This document shows positions 43,514 through 51,563 of a stretch of 64,000 nucleotides of DNA, one piece after another. The stretch covers positions 2,006,654 through 2,070,653 of the forward strand of contig CBDAOU010000002.1 in NCBI GenBank assembly GCA_965198185.1. Direction: 5' to 3'. Position 1 is the first letter of the stretch. Each line of letters starts with the position of its first letter. The DNA comes from JAJECS01 sp965198185 (GTDB lineage: Bacteria; Chloroflexota; UBA11872). Position numbers and translations under genes: made by a program. The notes beneath the pieces were generated by a model, which was not told where the DNA came from, made no database searches, and saw nothing but the letters and a program-made list of their open reading frames with translations.

Positions 43514-43529
43514 GGGGAAATTATGTTCC
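43514..43529. promoter_or_regulatory. Candidate operator palindrome upstream of the XRE/zinc-ribbon gene
   Basis: GGGAAATTATGTTCCC contains a 5-bp inverted repeat (GGGAA/TTCCC) around an AT-rich centre in an otherwise GC-rich 131-bp spacer. The spacer also has a direct repeat ATGTGCGGCGT at 43491-43501 and 43549-43559. The location suits a binding site for the downstream HTH protein. This is inference only. Confidence 0.3.
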
Positions 43530-43606
43530 CAAATCCCATAGACGGTGCATGTGCGGCGTGCTAGCATCGCGCCCCCGCGAGCGGTGAAACTCTGGAGGGG
43601 TGCGAC

Positions 43607-44089
43607 GTGCGGCGCAAGCTGCAGAAGCGAGCGTTTCGCGATATCGACCGCGGCCCTCTGGGCGCGATGCTGTTCAGCGCCCGCAAGCGCAAGCGCCTGA
43701 CGCAGGCCGAGCTGGCCAGCCGCATCGACCGCGACCGCCCGTGGGTGAGCGACGTCGAGACGGGCAAGATCATGCACGTGCCGGACAACGACCTCGACGC
43801 GGTTGCGGGAATTCTCGGCCTGGAGGTGGCGATGCTCCGGCGGGCCCGCGCCCAGTCCGCGCCGCGCGCGGCGGGCGCCTCGCCGGCGGCGAGCGGGACC
43901 GTCGACCGCGGCTGCGGCATGTGCGGGGCGTCCAACCCATGGGACGCCCGGTACTGCGTGAACTGCGGCGAGCAGCTGCCGCTGGAGACCGTGTGCGAGA
44001 CATGCGGCCGGATCATTCGCGCCGACTCGCGGTTCTGCGCCTATTGCGGCGAGCCCGCGTCCAGCGCCGCGCCGGCGACGCAGGCCTAG
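43607..44089 (+). CDS. XRE-type helix-turn-helix protein with two C-terminal zinc ribbons
   Basis: 160 residues with a GTG start preceded by GGAGGGG. Residues ~15-75 form an XRE/Cro HTH (MLFSARKRKRLTQAELASRI ... WVSDVETGKIMHVP). After an Ala-rich linker come two CxxC...CxxC zinc ribbons: GCGMCGASNPWDARYCVNCG, then CETCGRIIRADSRFCAYCG. The combination looks like a transcription or adaptor protein, with DNA binding by the HTH and zinc-ribbon contacts to protein or nucleic acid. The target is unknown. Confidence 0.82.
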   Translation: MRRKLQKRAFRDIDRGPLGAMLFSARKRKRLTQAELASRIDRDRPWVSDVETGKIMHVPDNDLDAVAGILGLEVAMLRRARAQSAPRAAGASPAASGTVDRGCGMCGASNPWDARYCVNCGEQLPLETVCETCGRIIRADSRFCAYCGEPASSAAPATQA

Positions 44090-44175
44090 TCCCAGTCAGC
44101 CAGGCGCCAACGCCGGCCCGGGGTCGGGTCATATACTGCGAAACGGGAACCACGAAGACGCGGGGGCACGGGGTA

Positions 44176-44400
44176 ATGACTGAGAGTGCAGCGAACGGGG
44201 CCCAGCAGCACGGCGCGCCCATTCGCATTACGATCGAAGTCGACAGGCCCCATCTAGGGATGGGCAAGGCGAGCGGGCACATGCGCGGCGCCGTCCGTGA
44301 AGTGCTGCTGAGCCTGCGCGAGGTCCTGGACGCCGGCATCCAAACGCTGGATCCGTCCGAGCGCCAGGCCTCCTCGGCCGAGCAGATCAAGATCGAGTAG
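44176..44400 (+). CDS. Small hypothetical protein (74 aa)
   Basis: ATG 44176 is preceded by GGGG, and the frame stays open for 74 codons to TAG 44400. The sequence reads as folded protein: a beta-like RITIEVDRPHLG, then an amphipathic helix GAVREVLLSLREVLDAGIQT, then an acidic C-terminus. It is acidic overall, unlike shadow frames in this region, which are Arg-rich. No family is recognised. It lies between the XRE/zinc-ribbon gene and thioredoxin. Confidence 0.5.
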   Translation: MTESAANGAQQHGAPIRITIEVDRPHLGMGKASGHMRGAVREVLLSLREVLDAGIQTLDPSERQASSAEQIKIE

Positions 44401-44575
44401 ATCCGGGCCACACGGTTCATCCTTGGGTAGCAGCATCGCCCGCGGTGTCTTGCTACTCCACGCGAATACCGCCGCCTTTTTGTGACGATTCCGACCGACC
44501 CGGCCGTTGGGGCGGTCTAGAGTTGAGGTGCTTGGATATCGCCGCTGCCCTCGGGGCAGAGCACAGGTCACTGAC

Positions 44576-44911
44576 ATGGCCGACAACCTGACGCACGCAA
44601 CCGACGCCGACTTCCAACAGGAGGTGCTGGAGGCGGATGGCACCGTGGTCGTCGACTTTTGGGCCGAGTGGTGCGCGCCGTGTCGTATGCTCGCGCCGAT
44701 GTTCGAGAAGCTGGCTACCGAGTTCGCTGGACGCATGAAGTTCGTGAAGGTGGACGTGGACGCAAGCCCCGACGCGCCGAACCAGCACGGCGTTCGAGGC
44801 ATCCCCACGCTGATCTTCTTCCGGAACGGCCAGGAAGTTGATCGTGTAGTGGGCGTCCTGCCCGAGAAGCACTTGCGGGCGCAACTGGAGGGTCACCTCC
44901 AGCCCGCCTAG
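44576..44911 (+). CDS. trxA: Thioredoxin
   Basis: 111 residues from ATG 44576. The active site is VVDFWAEWCAPCRMLAPMFE, with the WCAPC redox pair, the cis-proline is in RGIPTLIFFRNG, and the fold is complete (FVKVDVDASPD). It is a cytoplasmic dithiol reductant for ribonucleotide reductase and other partners. It is followed directly by a strong intrinsic terminator. Confidence 0.96.
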   Translation: MADNLTHATDADFQQEVLEADGTVVVDFWAEWCAPCRMLAPMFEKLATEFAGRMKFVKVDVDASPDAPNQHGVRGIPTLIFFRNGQEVDRVVGVLPEKHLRAQLEGHLQPA

Positions 44912-44930
44912 GCGCTTTCCCGGACTTCAT

Positions 44931-44975
44931 CCGGGTGCAAGGCCTCCGCCCGGCCTTGCACCCGGATTTTTCTTT
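44931..44975 (+). terminator. Intrinsic terminator of trxA
   Basis: A perfect 14-bp stem, CCGGGTGCAAGGCC (44931-44944) with GGCCTTGCACCCGG (44952-44965), has a 7-nt loop and is followed by ATTTTTCTTT. It is the clearest rho-independent terminator in the window. The minus-strand amidohydrolase stop lies at 44979. Confidence 0.93.
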
Positions 44976-44978
44976 AGC

Positions 44979-45812
44979 TCAGGGACGGGCGTCCGGGATG
45001 CGCCAGGCGGCGCGCGCGGTCCGGCTGAATATCCACGCGCGGTCGCCCTCGGTCAGCCACGGCAGCTCCCAGGCGGACGTGAACGCCTGGGAATAGGTCG
45101 CGTGGGCCAGACAGACCGGCCAGTCGCTGCCCCACATCACACGCGAGGCCCCCAAGGCGTCGAGCACGCGCTTGATGAAGGGTCGGGCGCGCAGGTAGGG
45201 ATAGGCGTCGCCGGTGTTGTGGGGATAGCCCGAGAGTTTGACGTAGACGTTCGGCAGGCGGGCGAGGTCCAAGAGGTTCTCCAGCGAGGCCGGATCGTCG
45301 TAGTCCGGAAACCCCAGGTGGTCGATCACGACGGTGACGCCCGGATGCCGGGTCGCCATGGCCGCGGCCTGGGGAAGCTGGCGCCACTGGATCAGCAGCC
45401 CGATGGTGGCGCGCGTCTCCGCGGCGGCCTCCCACAGCAGGTCTTGCGAGCGGTCGTCGAGCCACCGGGTCGCAGGGTCCTCGGTCGCCGCCAGGCGAAT
45501 GCCGCGATAGCCGGGCCGCTGCATCAGCTCGCGTAGCTGCTCTGGCGCCTCGGGCAGCAGCGGATTCACGCGTCCGGCGACGACGAATCGATCCGGATGC
45601 GCCTCCGCGGCCTGCGCCAGGTAGGTGTTGTCCCACAGGTAGTAACGCGGCTGGATGAGCACGGTCCAGGCCACGCCGCCGATCGCATCCTGCGCCGCGA
45701 ATAGGTCCCCCGGCGCCGCTTCCAGCTCCGGAGTGAAGTCGGAGTCGGGATGCCGGCCAAAGCGCGGGTCCCGAATCGTCCAGATGTGGACGTGCGACTC
45801 AACCAGGTCCAT
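44979..45812 (-). CDS. Amidohydrolase-2 family metal-dependent hydrolase
   Basis: 277-residue TIM-barrel hydrolase. The N-terminal metal motif is VESHVHIW, with further ligands in VTVVIDHLGFPDYDD and the C-terminal Asp in RVMWGSDWPVCLAH. This layout (HxH...H...GSDWP) is that of COG3618-type amidohydrolases acting on lactones or aromatic acids. The substrate is unknown. Start 45812 (MDLVESHVHIW) is standard; the longer frame to 45998 is non-conserved. Confidence 0.88.
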   Translation of the reverse strand: MDLVESHVHIWTIRDPRFGRHPDSDFTPELEAAPGDLFAAQDAIGGVAWTVLIQPRYYLWDNTYLAQAAEAHPDRFVVAGRVNPLLPEAPEQLRELMQRPGYRGIRLAATEDPATRWLDDRSQDLLWEAAAETRATIGLLIQWRQLPQAAAMATRHPGVTVVIDHLGFPDYDDPASLENLLDLARLPNVYVKLSGYPHNTGDAYPYLRARPFIKRVLDALGASRVMWGSDWPVCLAHATYSQAFTSAWELPWLTEGDRAWIFSRTARAAWRIPDARP

Positions 45813-46037
45813 GGCTCGATCCCCTGAATCCCGCCGCCGCATCATGCCAGCCCGGAGAGGCACACCCCATACATCGCTGTTGTCAACGGCAGCTGCGCTG
45901 GGATGCCATCGGACCGGCCTCCGATGCGGCCCGGTCCCCGGTCGCCCAGGACGCGTGTAACCTGGGATTGCTATGCGCCAACCCCTGCAACAGCCCAAGC
46001 AATCTCCTCAAGACCCTGGGCAAGACTCTTCGCGCCA

Positions 46038-46066
46038 ATCCCACGCTGCACGCAGCGCGGGCCACC
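46038..46066 (+). repeat. 29-bp direct repeat, copy 1
   Basis: Identical over 29 bp to 46279-46307. It contains ACGCTGCACGCAGCGCGGG, itself partly palindromic (GCTGC/GCAGC). The two copies are 212 bp apart and flank the palindrome at 46228. Confidence 0.8.
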
Positions 46067-46227
46067 TCGGCAGGCCCGAATCCACGGTGCGCTCCCCGCT
46101 TGACGTTGAGGGCATTGACCTCGGCCTCACGACCGACGAGATAGTCAACATCGTTCGCGAGGGCCGCGAACGCCGCGGGTGACGCACACGCCTCAGCGAG
46201 GCTCCCGTACAGGTTCACGATAAGTAA

Positions 46228-46247
46228 GGGCGGTTCGCGAACCGCCC
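46228..46247. repeat. REP-like palindrome GGGCGGTTCGCGAACCGCCC
   Basis: A perfect 20-bp palindrome followed by CCTACG, the same tail as the element at 26321-26341. It lies between the two 29-bp direct repeats. Confidence 0.7.
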
Positions 46248-46278
46248 CTACGCCGACTCCGCGGGCGAGGGTAGGCGC

Positions 46279-46307
46279 ATCCCACGCTGCACGCAGCGCG
46301 GGCCACC
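46279..46307 (+). repeat. 29-bp direct repeat, copy 2
   Basis: Identical to 46038-46066. Its edge coincides with the point where the PIN-like toxin frame on the minus strand loses sense. Confidence 0.8.
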
Positions 46308-46417
46308 GAAGCAGTAATTATCTCTTGGTGATAGCAGATCACGACGGGGAAGCGTTTGAAGGCTTTCAGGGCTCGCGGTATCTGGGTGCCGACGCACCGG
46401 TCGAAGAAGAAGGTCAA
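46308..46417 (-). pseudogene. Truncated PIN-like (DUF5615-type) toxin
   Basis: A TTG start overlaps the antitoxin stop (TTGA). About 36 codons read FFFDRCVGTQIPRALKAFKR and VVICYHQE, which matches the first strand-helix-strand of DUF5615/Mut7-C-like PIN nucleases (FFDRN.G..IP.AL). The frame then enters the 29-bp repeat at 46307 and continues as meaningless sequence to 46193. Full-length relatives are ~110-140 residues, so the catalytic C-terminal part is missing. Homology over so short a segment is suggestive rather than certain. Confidence 0.6.
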
Positions 46418-47055
46418 GCAGCCTCGAGTTCCAGCCCCTCAAACTCCAGGCCGGCGATCACGTCGTTATCCTCAAGTCCGAAGTCTTCGCTGATCTCTTC
46501 AACCGACTCGCCTGCCAGCTTGCGTCCGCGCATCGCCCAGGTCGGAATCCCGCGCACGCTTGGGGCCCCGAATGAGACGCGTGGATCGATTTGCACCGGC
46601 GAACTCCGGCCGGCCACGTGCCACCGGAGTGCCAGATCGTGCTCGTAGTCGAAGGTCTCGAACTTCTCGCCAAGCAGTCCGGCCCAGGCCAGTTGCCCCT
46701 GTTCGTCGCCGATGACGACCTCGGAGAATTCCGAAAGCTCCTGTAGGTCGCCCCATTCGCGCAGAATCCGCGTGCCTTCCGTGTAGAACCGCTCGGTGGC
46801 GAACGGATACTCGGTCTGGAGCAGCGCTTGAAAGTAGGCGCGCGCGTTCCGCAGGTTTTTCAAACGGACGCCGTAGCGCCTGAACACGGCGACGAACGCC
46901 ACTTCGACCGCCTCGAAGTAGTTCAGGCGTTCGCCCGCGTTGCGGCCCGGGAGCGCCGGCCCCGACGTTTCGCTTCCCCGGAACCAGTAGCCAACGGTCT
47001 GCGGCTTCGCCTGTGCGTACCGAGCCGCCTCGGCGGCGGTATACGTTGGCAGCAT
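46414..47055 (-). CDS. HTH plus DUF433 antitoxin-like protein
   Basis: 213 residues from ATG 47055 (MLPTYTAAEAARYAQAKPQT). The N-terminal ~60 residues are a MerR/excisionase-like winged helix (TVGYWFRGSE). The C-terminal ~55 residues (IDPRVSFGAPSVRGIPTWAM ... GESVEEISEDFGLEDNDV) are a DUF433 domain, normally the DNA-binding or partner domain of antitoxins paired with DUF5615 toxins. Toxin coding begins within its stop codon. A longer start at 47148 is possible. With the toxin cut short, it is probably an orphan antitoxin or a repressor. Confidence 0.78.
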   Translation of the reverse strand: MLPTYTAAEAARYAQAKPQTVGYWFRGSETSGPALPGRNAGERLNYFEAVEVAFVAVFRRYGVRLKNLRNARAYFQALLQTEYPFATERFYTEGTRILREWGDLQELSEFSEVVIGDEQGQLAWAGLLGEKFETFDYEHDLALRWHVAGRSSPVQIDPRVSFGAPSVRGIPTWAMRGRKLAGESVEEISEDFGLEDNDVIAGLEFEGLELEAA

Positions 47056-47325
47056 GACCCGCTTGCGCCAGAGATCTGACCCCTCGAGCGATCCAGTTGG
47101 CTGCTCCAGCGACGCACCCACCTGCGGCGGATCCGAGACAGACACCACTATGGACGGTCCTCCGCTCCCGCTTTCTCCTATCCAAGGTTACCCCGTCGGC
47201 ATTTCCGCGTCCCTGCTGGAAACCGCGCCGCAGAGACGGCGCCATTCGGATTCGCCGCCACGACGGCCGGTGCCACATCTTGCAGCCGGACCCCGCTGCG
47301 CGCTGCCACCCCGAGGTTGACGACA

Positions 47326-47970
47326 TCAGGCCTCAGATTCGGTCGCTGTATTCGATGCTTCAATACGTGCAGGAAGAGTAAACGCATAGATAAGAAACAG
47401 CTCGGTGAAGTCTTTCATCCATTTGGCCTGTTGTTCCGAAAATTCTTCGTCTTCTTCATGCGTAGCCTCGTTTCCATCCAAGCGAATTCTGTGAGCCAAG
47501 TCCTTCATCGCAGGCGTAATGAGACGTCGCTCATCGAGAGCGTCGATGCGCTGAACAAGTCTCATGTCCTTGAGGCCCGAGTCTTCGGGGACAAGCCTTG
47601 ATGTAGATCGCTGTAGGACCTTGCGGAACATCATGCCAGAGCTCGTCCAGTTCTTGCGCCGCAGGTTGTCCGTCGCCTCTTTGAAATCACGCGCGATATC
47701 ATCTGGAACACATGCGGGCGCAAGAATTCGCTGCGGCTCCGGGCGTATAGCATGCATATAGAAGCCTCCATCACGCGGGTCGCCCCTACAGTCGCCCGGC
47801 GAGAATCGATCTGGACCGCTTAGATTGACAACTACACCTTCCTCACAATTACGGCACACCCAAAATGTCTTCCATATGCGTAGTTCTCTCTCAGACAAAT
47901 GTTGGCCAATGAAATCAAACGTCATGCGAGCAGATGCGCAATACGGGCAAGTTAGAACCATCTCAGCCAT
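47326..47970 (-). CDS. DUF4145-domain protein
   Basis: 214 residues. An N-terminal zinc-ribbon-like pair (LTCPYCASARM, WVCRNCEEG) is followed by a helical DUF4145 domain: DDIARDFKEATDNLRRKNWT, RIDALDERRLITPAMKDLAH and the RIRLDGNEATHEEDEEFSEQ segment leading into FLIYAFTLPARI. DUF4145 occurs alone and fused to restriction or other defence enzymes; its role is unknown. Base composition is more A/T-rich than flanking genes. It sits beside the broken toxin-antitoxin pair in an accessory patch. Confidence 0.8.
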   Translation of the reverse strand: MAEMVLTCPYCASARMTFDFIGQHLSERELRIWKTFWVCRNCEEGVVVNLSGPDRFSPGDCRGDPRDGGFYMHAIRPEPQRILAPACVPDDIARDFKEATDNLRRKNWTSSGMMFRKVLQRSTSRLVPEDSGLKDMRLVQRIDALDERRLITPAMKDLAHRIRLDGNEATHEEDEEFSEQQAKWMKDFTELFLIYAFTLPARIEASNTATESEA

Positions 47971-48027
47971 AGATATCGGTCTCGTCCAAGACTAGCAACA
48001 AGTGTTCTAGGTCTCTAAAGCAACACC

Positions 48028-49338
48028 TTACAGCAACAAGTACGGCTGCTCGATGAGCTCCCGGATGCGGGCGAGGAAGCGGGCGGCGGGGGCGCCGTCG
48101 ATGATGCGGTGGTCGAAGGTGAGGCTCAGCGTCACTGAGAGTTGGGCGACAACCTCGCCGTCGCGCGCCACGGCCTTTTCGCGCAGCGCGCCGACGCCGA
48201 GGATGGCGGACTCCGGCGGGTTGAGCACCGGGGTGAAGGCGTCGATGCCGTAAAGCCCCAGGTTGCTGATCGTGAAGGTGCCGCCGGTGATGTCGTCCAG
48301 GGCGAGCTGATTGGCACGGGCGCGCTCGACCACGCCGCGCAGGTCGGAGGCGATCTCGACCAGCGACTTGCGGTCGGCCTGCTTGACATTGGCCACGACC
48401 AGGTCGCCGCCGGCCTCGATGGCGAGACCCACGTTTACCGCCTCGTGCAGGCGGATGACATCGCCGTCCAGGCTGGCGTTGGCGCGCGGATGCTCGCGCA
48501 GCGCGTGAGCGCAGACGCGGATGAGCAGGTCGTTGTAGCTGATCTTGAACCCGAGGGCGGGCTCGTGGCGGGCGGCCAACTCGGTGCGCAACTCGTGGAA
48601 CCGGCGGCCGTCGACCTCGGTGACCAGCGTGACCTGTGCGCTCTGTTGCAGGCTCTGCAGCATTCGCTCGGCGATGACCTTGCGCACGCCGGTGACGGGG
48701 ATCGTGGTGCCGGCGGCGGGTTCGCCGGTCGCGGCAGCCACCGCAGACATTGGCACGGCGGCAGGCGGTGCAATCGCCGGCGCCACGGCAACGGCCGGGG
48801 CGGCCACCGGCGCGGCGGCCGCGGCTTCGCGCACGTCGCGCTCGATAAGGCGTCCGCCGGGTCCGCTGCCAACGAGGCCGGCCAGCGCCACACCCAGCTC
48901 ACGGGCGATGCGCCGGGCTAGAGGCGATGACTTGACGCGTCCGTCGGCAGCCGCCGGGGCGGGAGCTGCCGCCACCACGGGCGCGGGCGCTGGGGCTGGC
49001 GCGGGCGGTGGAGCTGCCGGTGCGGCGGGCGCAGGAGCGGGTGCCGGCGCCGGCTCAGGCGCGGCGGCTGGGGGTGCCTCGGCCGCGGGCGGCTCCTCGC
49101 CGGGCTCCAGGATGTAAGCCAGGATTCCTTGCACCGGCACGGCGTCGCCCGGCTGGGCGGCTAAGCCGCCGAGCACGCCGTCCTCCGGCGCCTCGACGGT
49201 GGCGTTGATCTTATCGGTCTCGAACTCGAGGATCGGTTGACCCTTGGTCACCGTGGCCCCGTCCTCCACGAGCCAATTGCTGACGATGCCTTCTTCCATC
49301 GTCATGCCCATCAGGGGCATGAGGACCGGGGTGGCCAC
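48028..49338 (-). CDS. 2-oxoacid dehydrogenase E2 (dihydrolipoamide acyltransferase)
   Basis: 436 residues with a GTG start. The lipoyl domain (1-80) has the lipoyl-Lys in LEFETDKINATVEAPEDG. An Ala/Pro-rich linker follows, then a peripheral-subunit-binding domain (SPLARRIARELGVALAGLVG). The catalytic core (~210-436) ends with LSLTFDHRIIDGAPAARFL; the usual HHxxxDG reads DHRIIDG, a known variant. It is the third gene of an E1alpha-E1beta-E2 operon. No E3 follows within the window. Confidence 0.93.
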   Translation of the reverse strand: MATPVLMPLMGMTMEEGIVSNWLVEDGATVTKGQPILEFETDKINATVEAPEDGVLGGLAAQPGDAVPVQGILAYILEPGEEPPAAEAPPAAAPEPAPAPAPAPAAPAAPPPAPAPAPAPVVAAAPAPAAADGRVKSSPLARRIARELGVALAGLVGSGPGGRLIERDVREAAAAAPVAAPAVAVAPAIAPPAAVPMSAVAAATGEPAAGTTIPVTGVRKVIAERMLQSLQQSAQVTLVTEVDGRRFHELRTELAARHEPALGFKISYNDLLIRVCAHALREHPRANASLDGDVIRLHEAVNVGLAIEAGGDLVVANVKQADRKSLVEIASDLRGVVERARANQLALDDITGGTFTISNLGLYGIDAFTPVLNPPESAILGVGALREKAVARDGEVVAQLSVTLSLTFDHRIIDGAPAARFLARIRELIEQPYLLL

Positions 49339-49365
49339 GGCTGGGTCCTTTCGTTGAGGCTGGGG

Positions 49366-50394
49366 CTAGCGGGAGCCTTGCAGCGACTCCCGAATGGCCG
49401 CGGCGATCCGCTCCGGGTCGGGGATGGCGCCCTTTTCGAGCGGTTCCGAGAACGGAATGGGCGAGTGCGACCCGGCCACCCGCAGCACGGGCGCGTCCAG
49501 ATCGTCGAAGCCATGCTCCTGGATCTGGGAAGCGATCTCAGCGCCGAAGCCACCAAAGCGCGCGGCCTCGTAGACGACCACGGCGTGGTTCGTCTTGTGC
49601 CACGGAGGCCAAGATGGTGTCCACGTCGAGCGGATAGAGCGTGCGGACGTCGACGACCTCGACGTTAATGCCCTCGCCGGCCAACTGCTCGGCCGCCTCC
49701 AGCGCATAGTGCACCTGGCGCGCGTAGGTCACCACGCTGACGTCGCGTGCCCGCGCGCTTTATGTCGGCCGCGCCCAGCGGAATGGTGTATTCGTCCTCG
49801 GGCACGGGGCCGCGCATGGAGTAGATGGCCTTGTGCTCAAAGAACACGACCACGTTGTCCTCGCGGATGGATGTCTTTCAGCAATCCCTTGGCGTCGTGG
49901 GGTGTCGAGCAGGTGACCACCTTGAGCCCGGGCACGTGCGCAAACCAGGCTTCGAGGCTCTGGGTGTGCTGCGCCGCGTTGCCGGTGCCGGCGCCGAACG
50001 GCGCGCGATAGGTGATGGGCAGCTTGGCGGCGCCGCCAAACATATAGCGGTTCTTGGCGGCCTGATTGACGATCTGGTCCATGGCGATGCCCATGAAGTC
50101 CGAGTACATGAACTCGGCCACGGGCCGGCAGCCGGTCACGGCGGCGCCAACCGCCGCCCCGCCGATGGCCGCCTCGGAGATGGGCGTGTCGATGATGCGT
50201 TCCTCGCCCCACTTCTCCAGCAGGCCGGCGGTCACGTTATAGGCCCCGCCCCAGATACCGACTTCCTCGCCCATGACGAAGACGTTCGGGTCGCGCCCCA
50301 TCTCCTCGTCCAGGGCTTCGTGCAGCGCCTGGCTCATGAAGATCTGGCGCGTGGCGGCTCCGGCCGGGGCGTCAGGTGCGGTGGTGACAGCCAT
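49366..50394 (-). pseudogene. 2-oxoacid dehydrogenase E1 beta subunit, interrupted by three +1 frameshifts
   Basis: Starts MAVTTAPDAPAGAATRQIFM two bp after the E1alpha stop. E1beta motifs are spread over four overlapping frames: FVMGEEVGIWGGAYNVT and APFGAGTGNAAQHTQS; VVFFEHKAIYSMRGPVPEDE; VVTYARQVHYALEAAEQLAG and DVRTLYPLDVDTILASV; and NHAVVVYEAARFGGFGAEIA to the end. Removing one base near 49872 (restoring GLLKDSIREDNVVVF), 49745 (restoring KRAGTDVSVVTYA) and 49600 (restoring LASVHKTNHAVVV) rebuilds a normal ~341-residue protein. All three are insertions and net three bases, so the ends are in phase. The conserved protein sequence throughout argues for sequence error or very recent mutation rather than old decay. 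Confidence 0.88.
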
Positions 50395-50396
50395 GG

Positions 50397-51491
50397 CTAG
50401 ACGTAGACGTCCTGCTCGATGGCGTCCAGCGTCGGCCAGGGGCTGGCCTCGGCGAACTCCTCCGCCTGCTTGATGGCAGCCTCGACCTCTTCATCGATCG
50501 CCTGCATGTCATCTTCGGTTATTGCCTTGGCCTCGAGAATGGCCCGCTTGAAGCGCTCGATGGGATCGCGCGCGATCCACTTGGCGATCTCTTCCTCGTC
50601 GCGATAGCCCTTCGAGTCGTGAATGGTGTGGCCCCTGTGGCGATAGGTGATGGCTTCGATGAGGCTCGGACCCTCGCCGTCGCGGGCGCGGTCGATGGCC
50701 ACCTTGGCCCGGGTGTAGACCTCAAACACGTCATTGCCGTCGATGCGCTCGCTGGGCATGCCGTAGGCCGGACCGCGGTCGCCCACCGGCGCGGCGTTGG
50801 CGTACTCGGTGTGGGTCGCCATGCCGTACTGATTGTTCTCACAGACGAAGACGACCGGCGCGTTGAGCACCGAGCCCATGTTCACGCCCTCATGAAAGGC
50901 GCCCGTGGGCCCGGCGGCGTCACCGAAGAAGCAGACGGTGACCTTGCCGTCCTTGCGCAGCTTGGACCCGAGTGCGGCGCCCACGGCAATGGGCACGCCC
51001 GCGCCGACGATGCCGTTGGCGCCCAGATTGCCGCTGGCGACGTCGGCGATGTGCATGGAGCCGCCCTTGCCGCCGCAGTAACCCGTCGTGCGGCCGTAGA
51101 GCTCGGCCATCATCTTGTCGAGGCGCGCACCCTTGGCGATGCAGTGCCCGTGGCCGCGGTGGGTGCTGGTAATGAAGTCGCCCTCGTTGAGCGCCGCGCA
51201 GACGCCGGTCGCCGTGGCTTCCTCACCGATATAGAAGTGCAGCGCGCCGCGCATCTTGGCCGCGCGGTAGGCGACCTCCGCCGCCTCTTCGAAACGGCGG
51301 ATGCGGCGCATGGTGCGGTACATCCACAACAAACGCTCTTGACTGAGCCCGGCTAGGGAGCCGTTGGACGAAGCGATGAGGGTGTCCTCGGGTGCTACAG
51401 CGGGCGGATGCGCCCACCAGCGAAGGCGCCGGAGTATATCACCGGCCCTGGGTGCAGTTGCCTTGGCCGCGTGAAACACAGCCCGACGCAA
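50397..51491 (-). CDS. 2-oxoacid dehydrogenase E1 alpha subunit
   Basis: ThDP-dependent decarboxylase subunit. Motifs: MYRTMRRIRRFEEAAEVAYR, FYIGEEATATGVCAALNEGD, STHRGHGHCIAKG, and the ThDP/Mg GDG..N site as VCFFGDAAGPTGAFHEGVNM with CENNQYGMATH. The conserved sequence begins near LAGLSQERLLW (about 51360). No ATG or GTG lies in frame just before it. The open frame reaches TTG 51491 with a non-conserved leader, so the start is unresolved. E1beta begins 2 bp after the stop. Substrate preference (pyruvate, branched-chain or acetoin) cannot be fixed. Confidence 0.9.
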   Translation of the reverse strand: MRRAVFHAAKATAPRAGDILRRLRWWAHPPAVAPEDTLIASSNGSLAGLSQERLLWMYRTMRRIRRFEEAAEVAYRAAKMRGALHFYIGEEATATGVCAALNEGDFITSTHRGHGHCIAKGARLDKMMAELYGRTTGYCGGKGGSMHIADVASGNLGANGIVGAGVPIAVGAALGSKLRKDGKVTVCFFGDAAGPTGAFHEGVNMGSVLNAPVVFVCENNQYGMATHTEYANAAPVGDRGPAYGMPSERIDGNDVFEVYTRAKVAIDRARDGEGPSLIEAITYRHRGHTIHDSKGYRDEEEIAKWIARDPIERFKRAILEAKAITEDDMQAIDEEVEAAIKQAEEFAEASPWPTLDAIEQDVYV

Positions 51492-51563
51492 CGCGCCTGT
51501 CCCGCTCCTTGACGTCAGCCCAAACCGCGACCGGGTGTCGCGTCTGCTCCGGAAAGGGACGGG

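Larger units (their letters stand above)
45813..46307. other. Gene-poor stretch with repeats
   Basis: About 500 bp lie between the amidohydrolase start and the truncated toxin. No open frame here looks like a folded protein; the longest (minus strand 45883-46218) runs through a repeat and matches nothing known. It contains two copies of a 29-bp repeat and one REP-like palindrome, described separately. Confidence 0.6.

Noticed and set aside
45883..46218. Minus-strand ORF of 111 codons
   Set aside because: It runs through the 29-bp repeat, has Arg/Ala-rich shadow composition and matches no family.
49366..50394. Programmed frameshifting in E1beta
   Set aside because: Three shifts within ~280 bp, no slippery heptamer or pseudoknot seen, and E1beta is not known to use recoding. 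Insertion errors or mutation are simpler.
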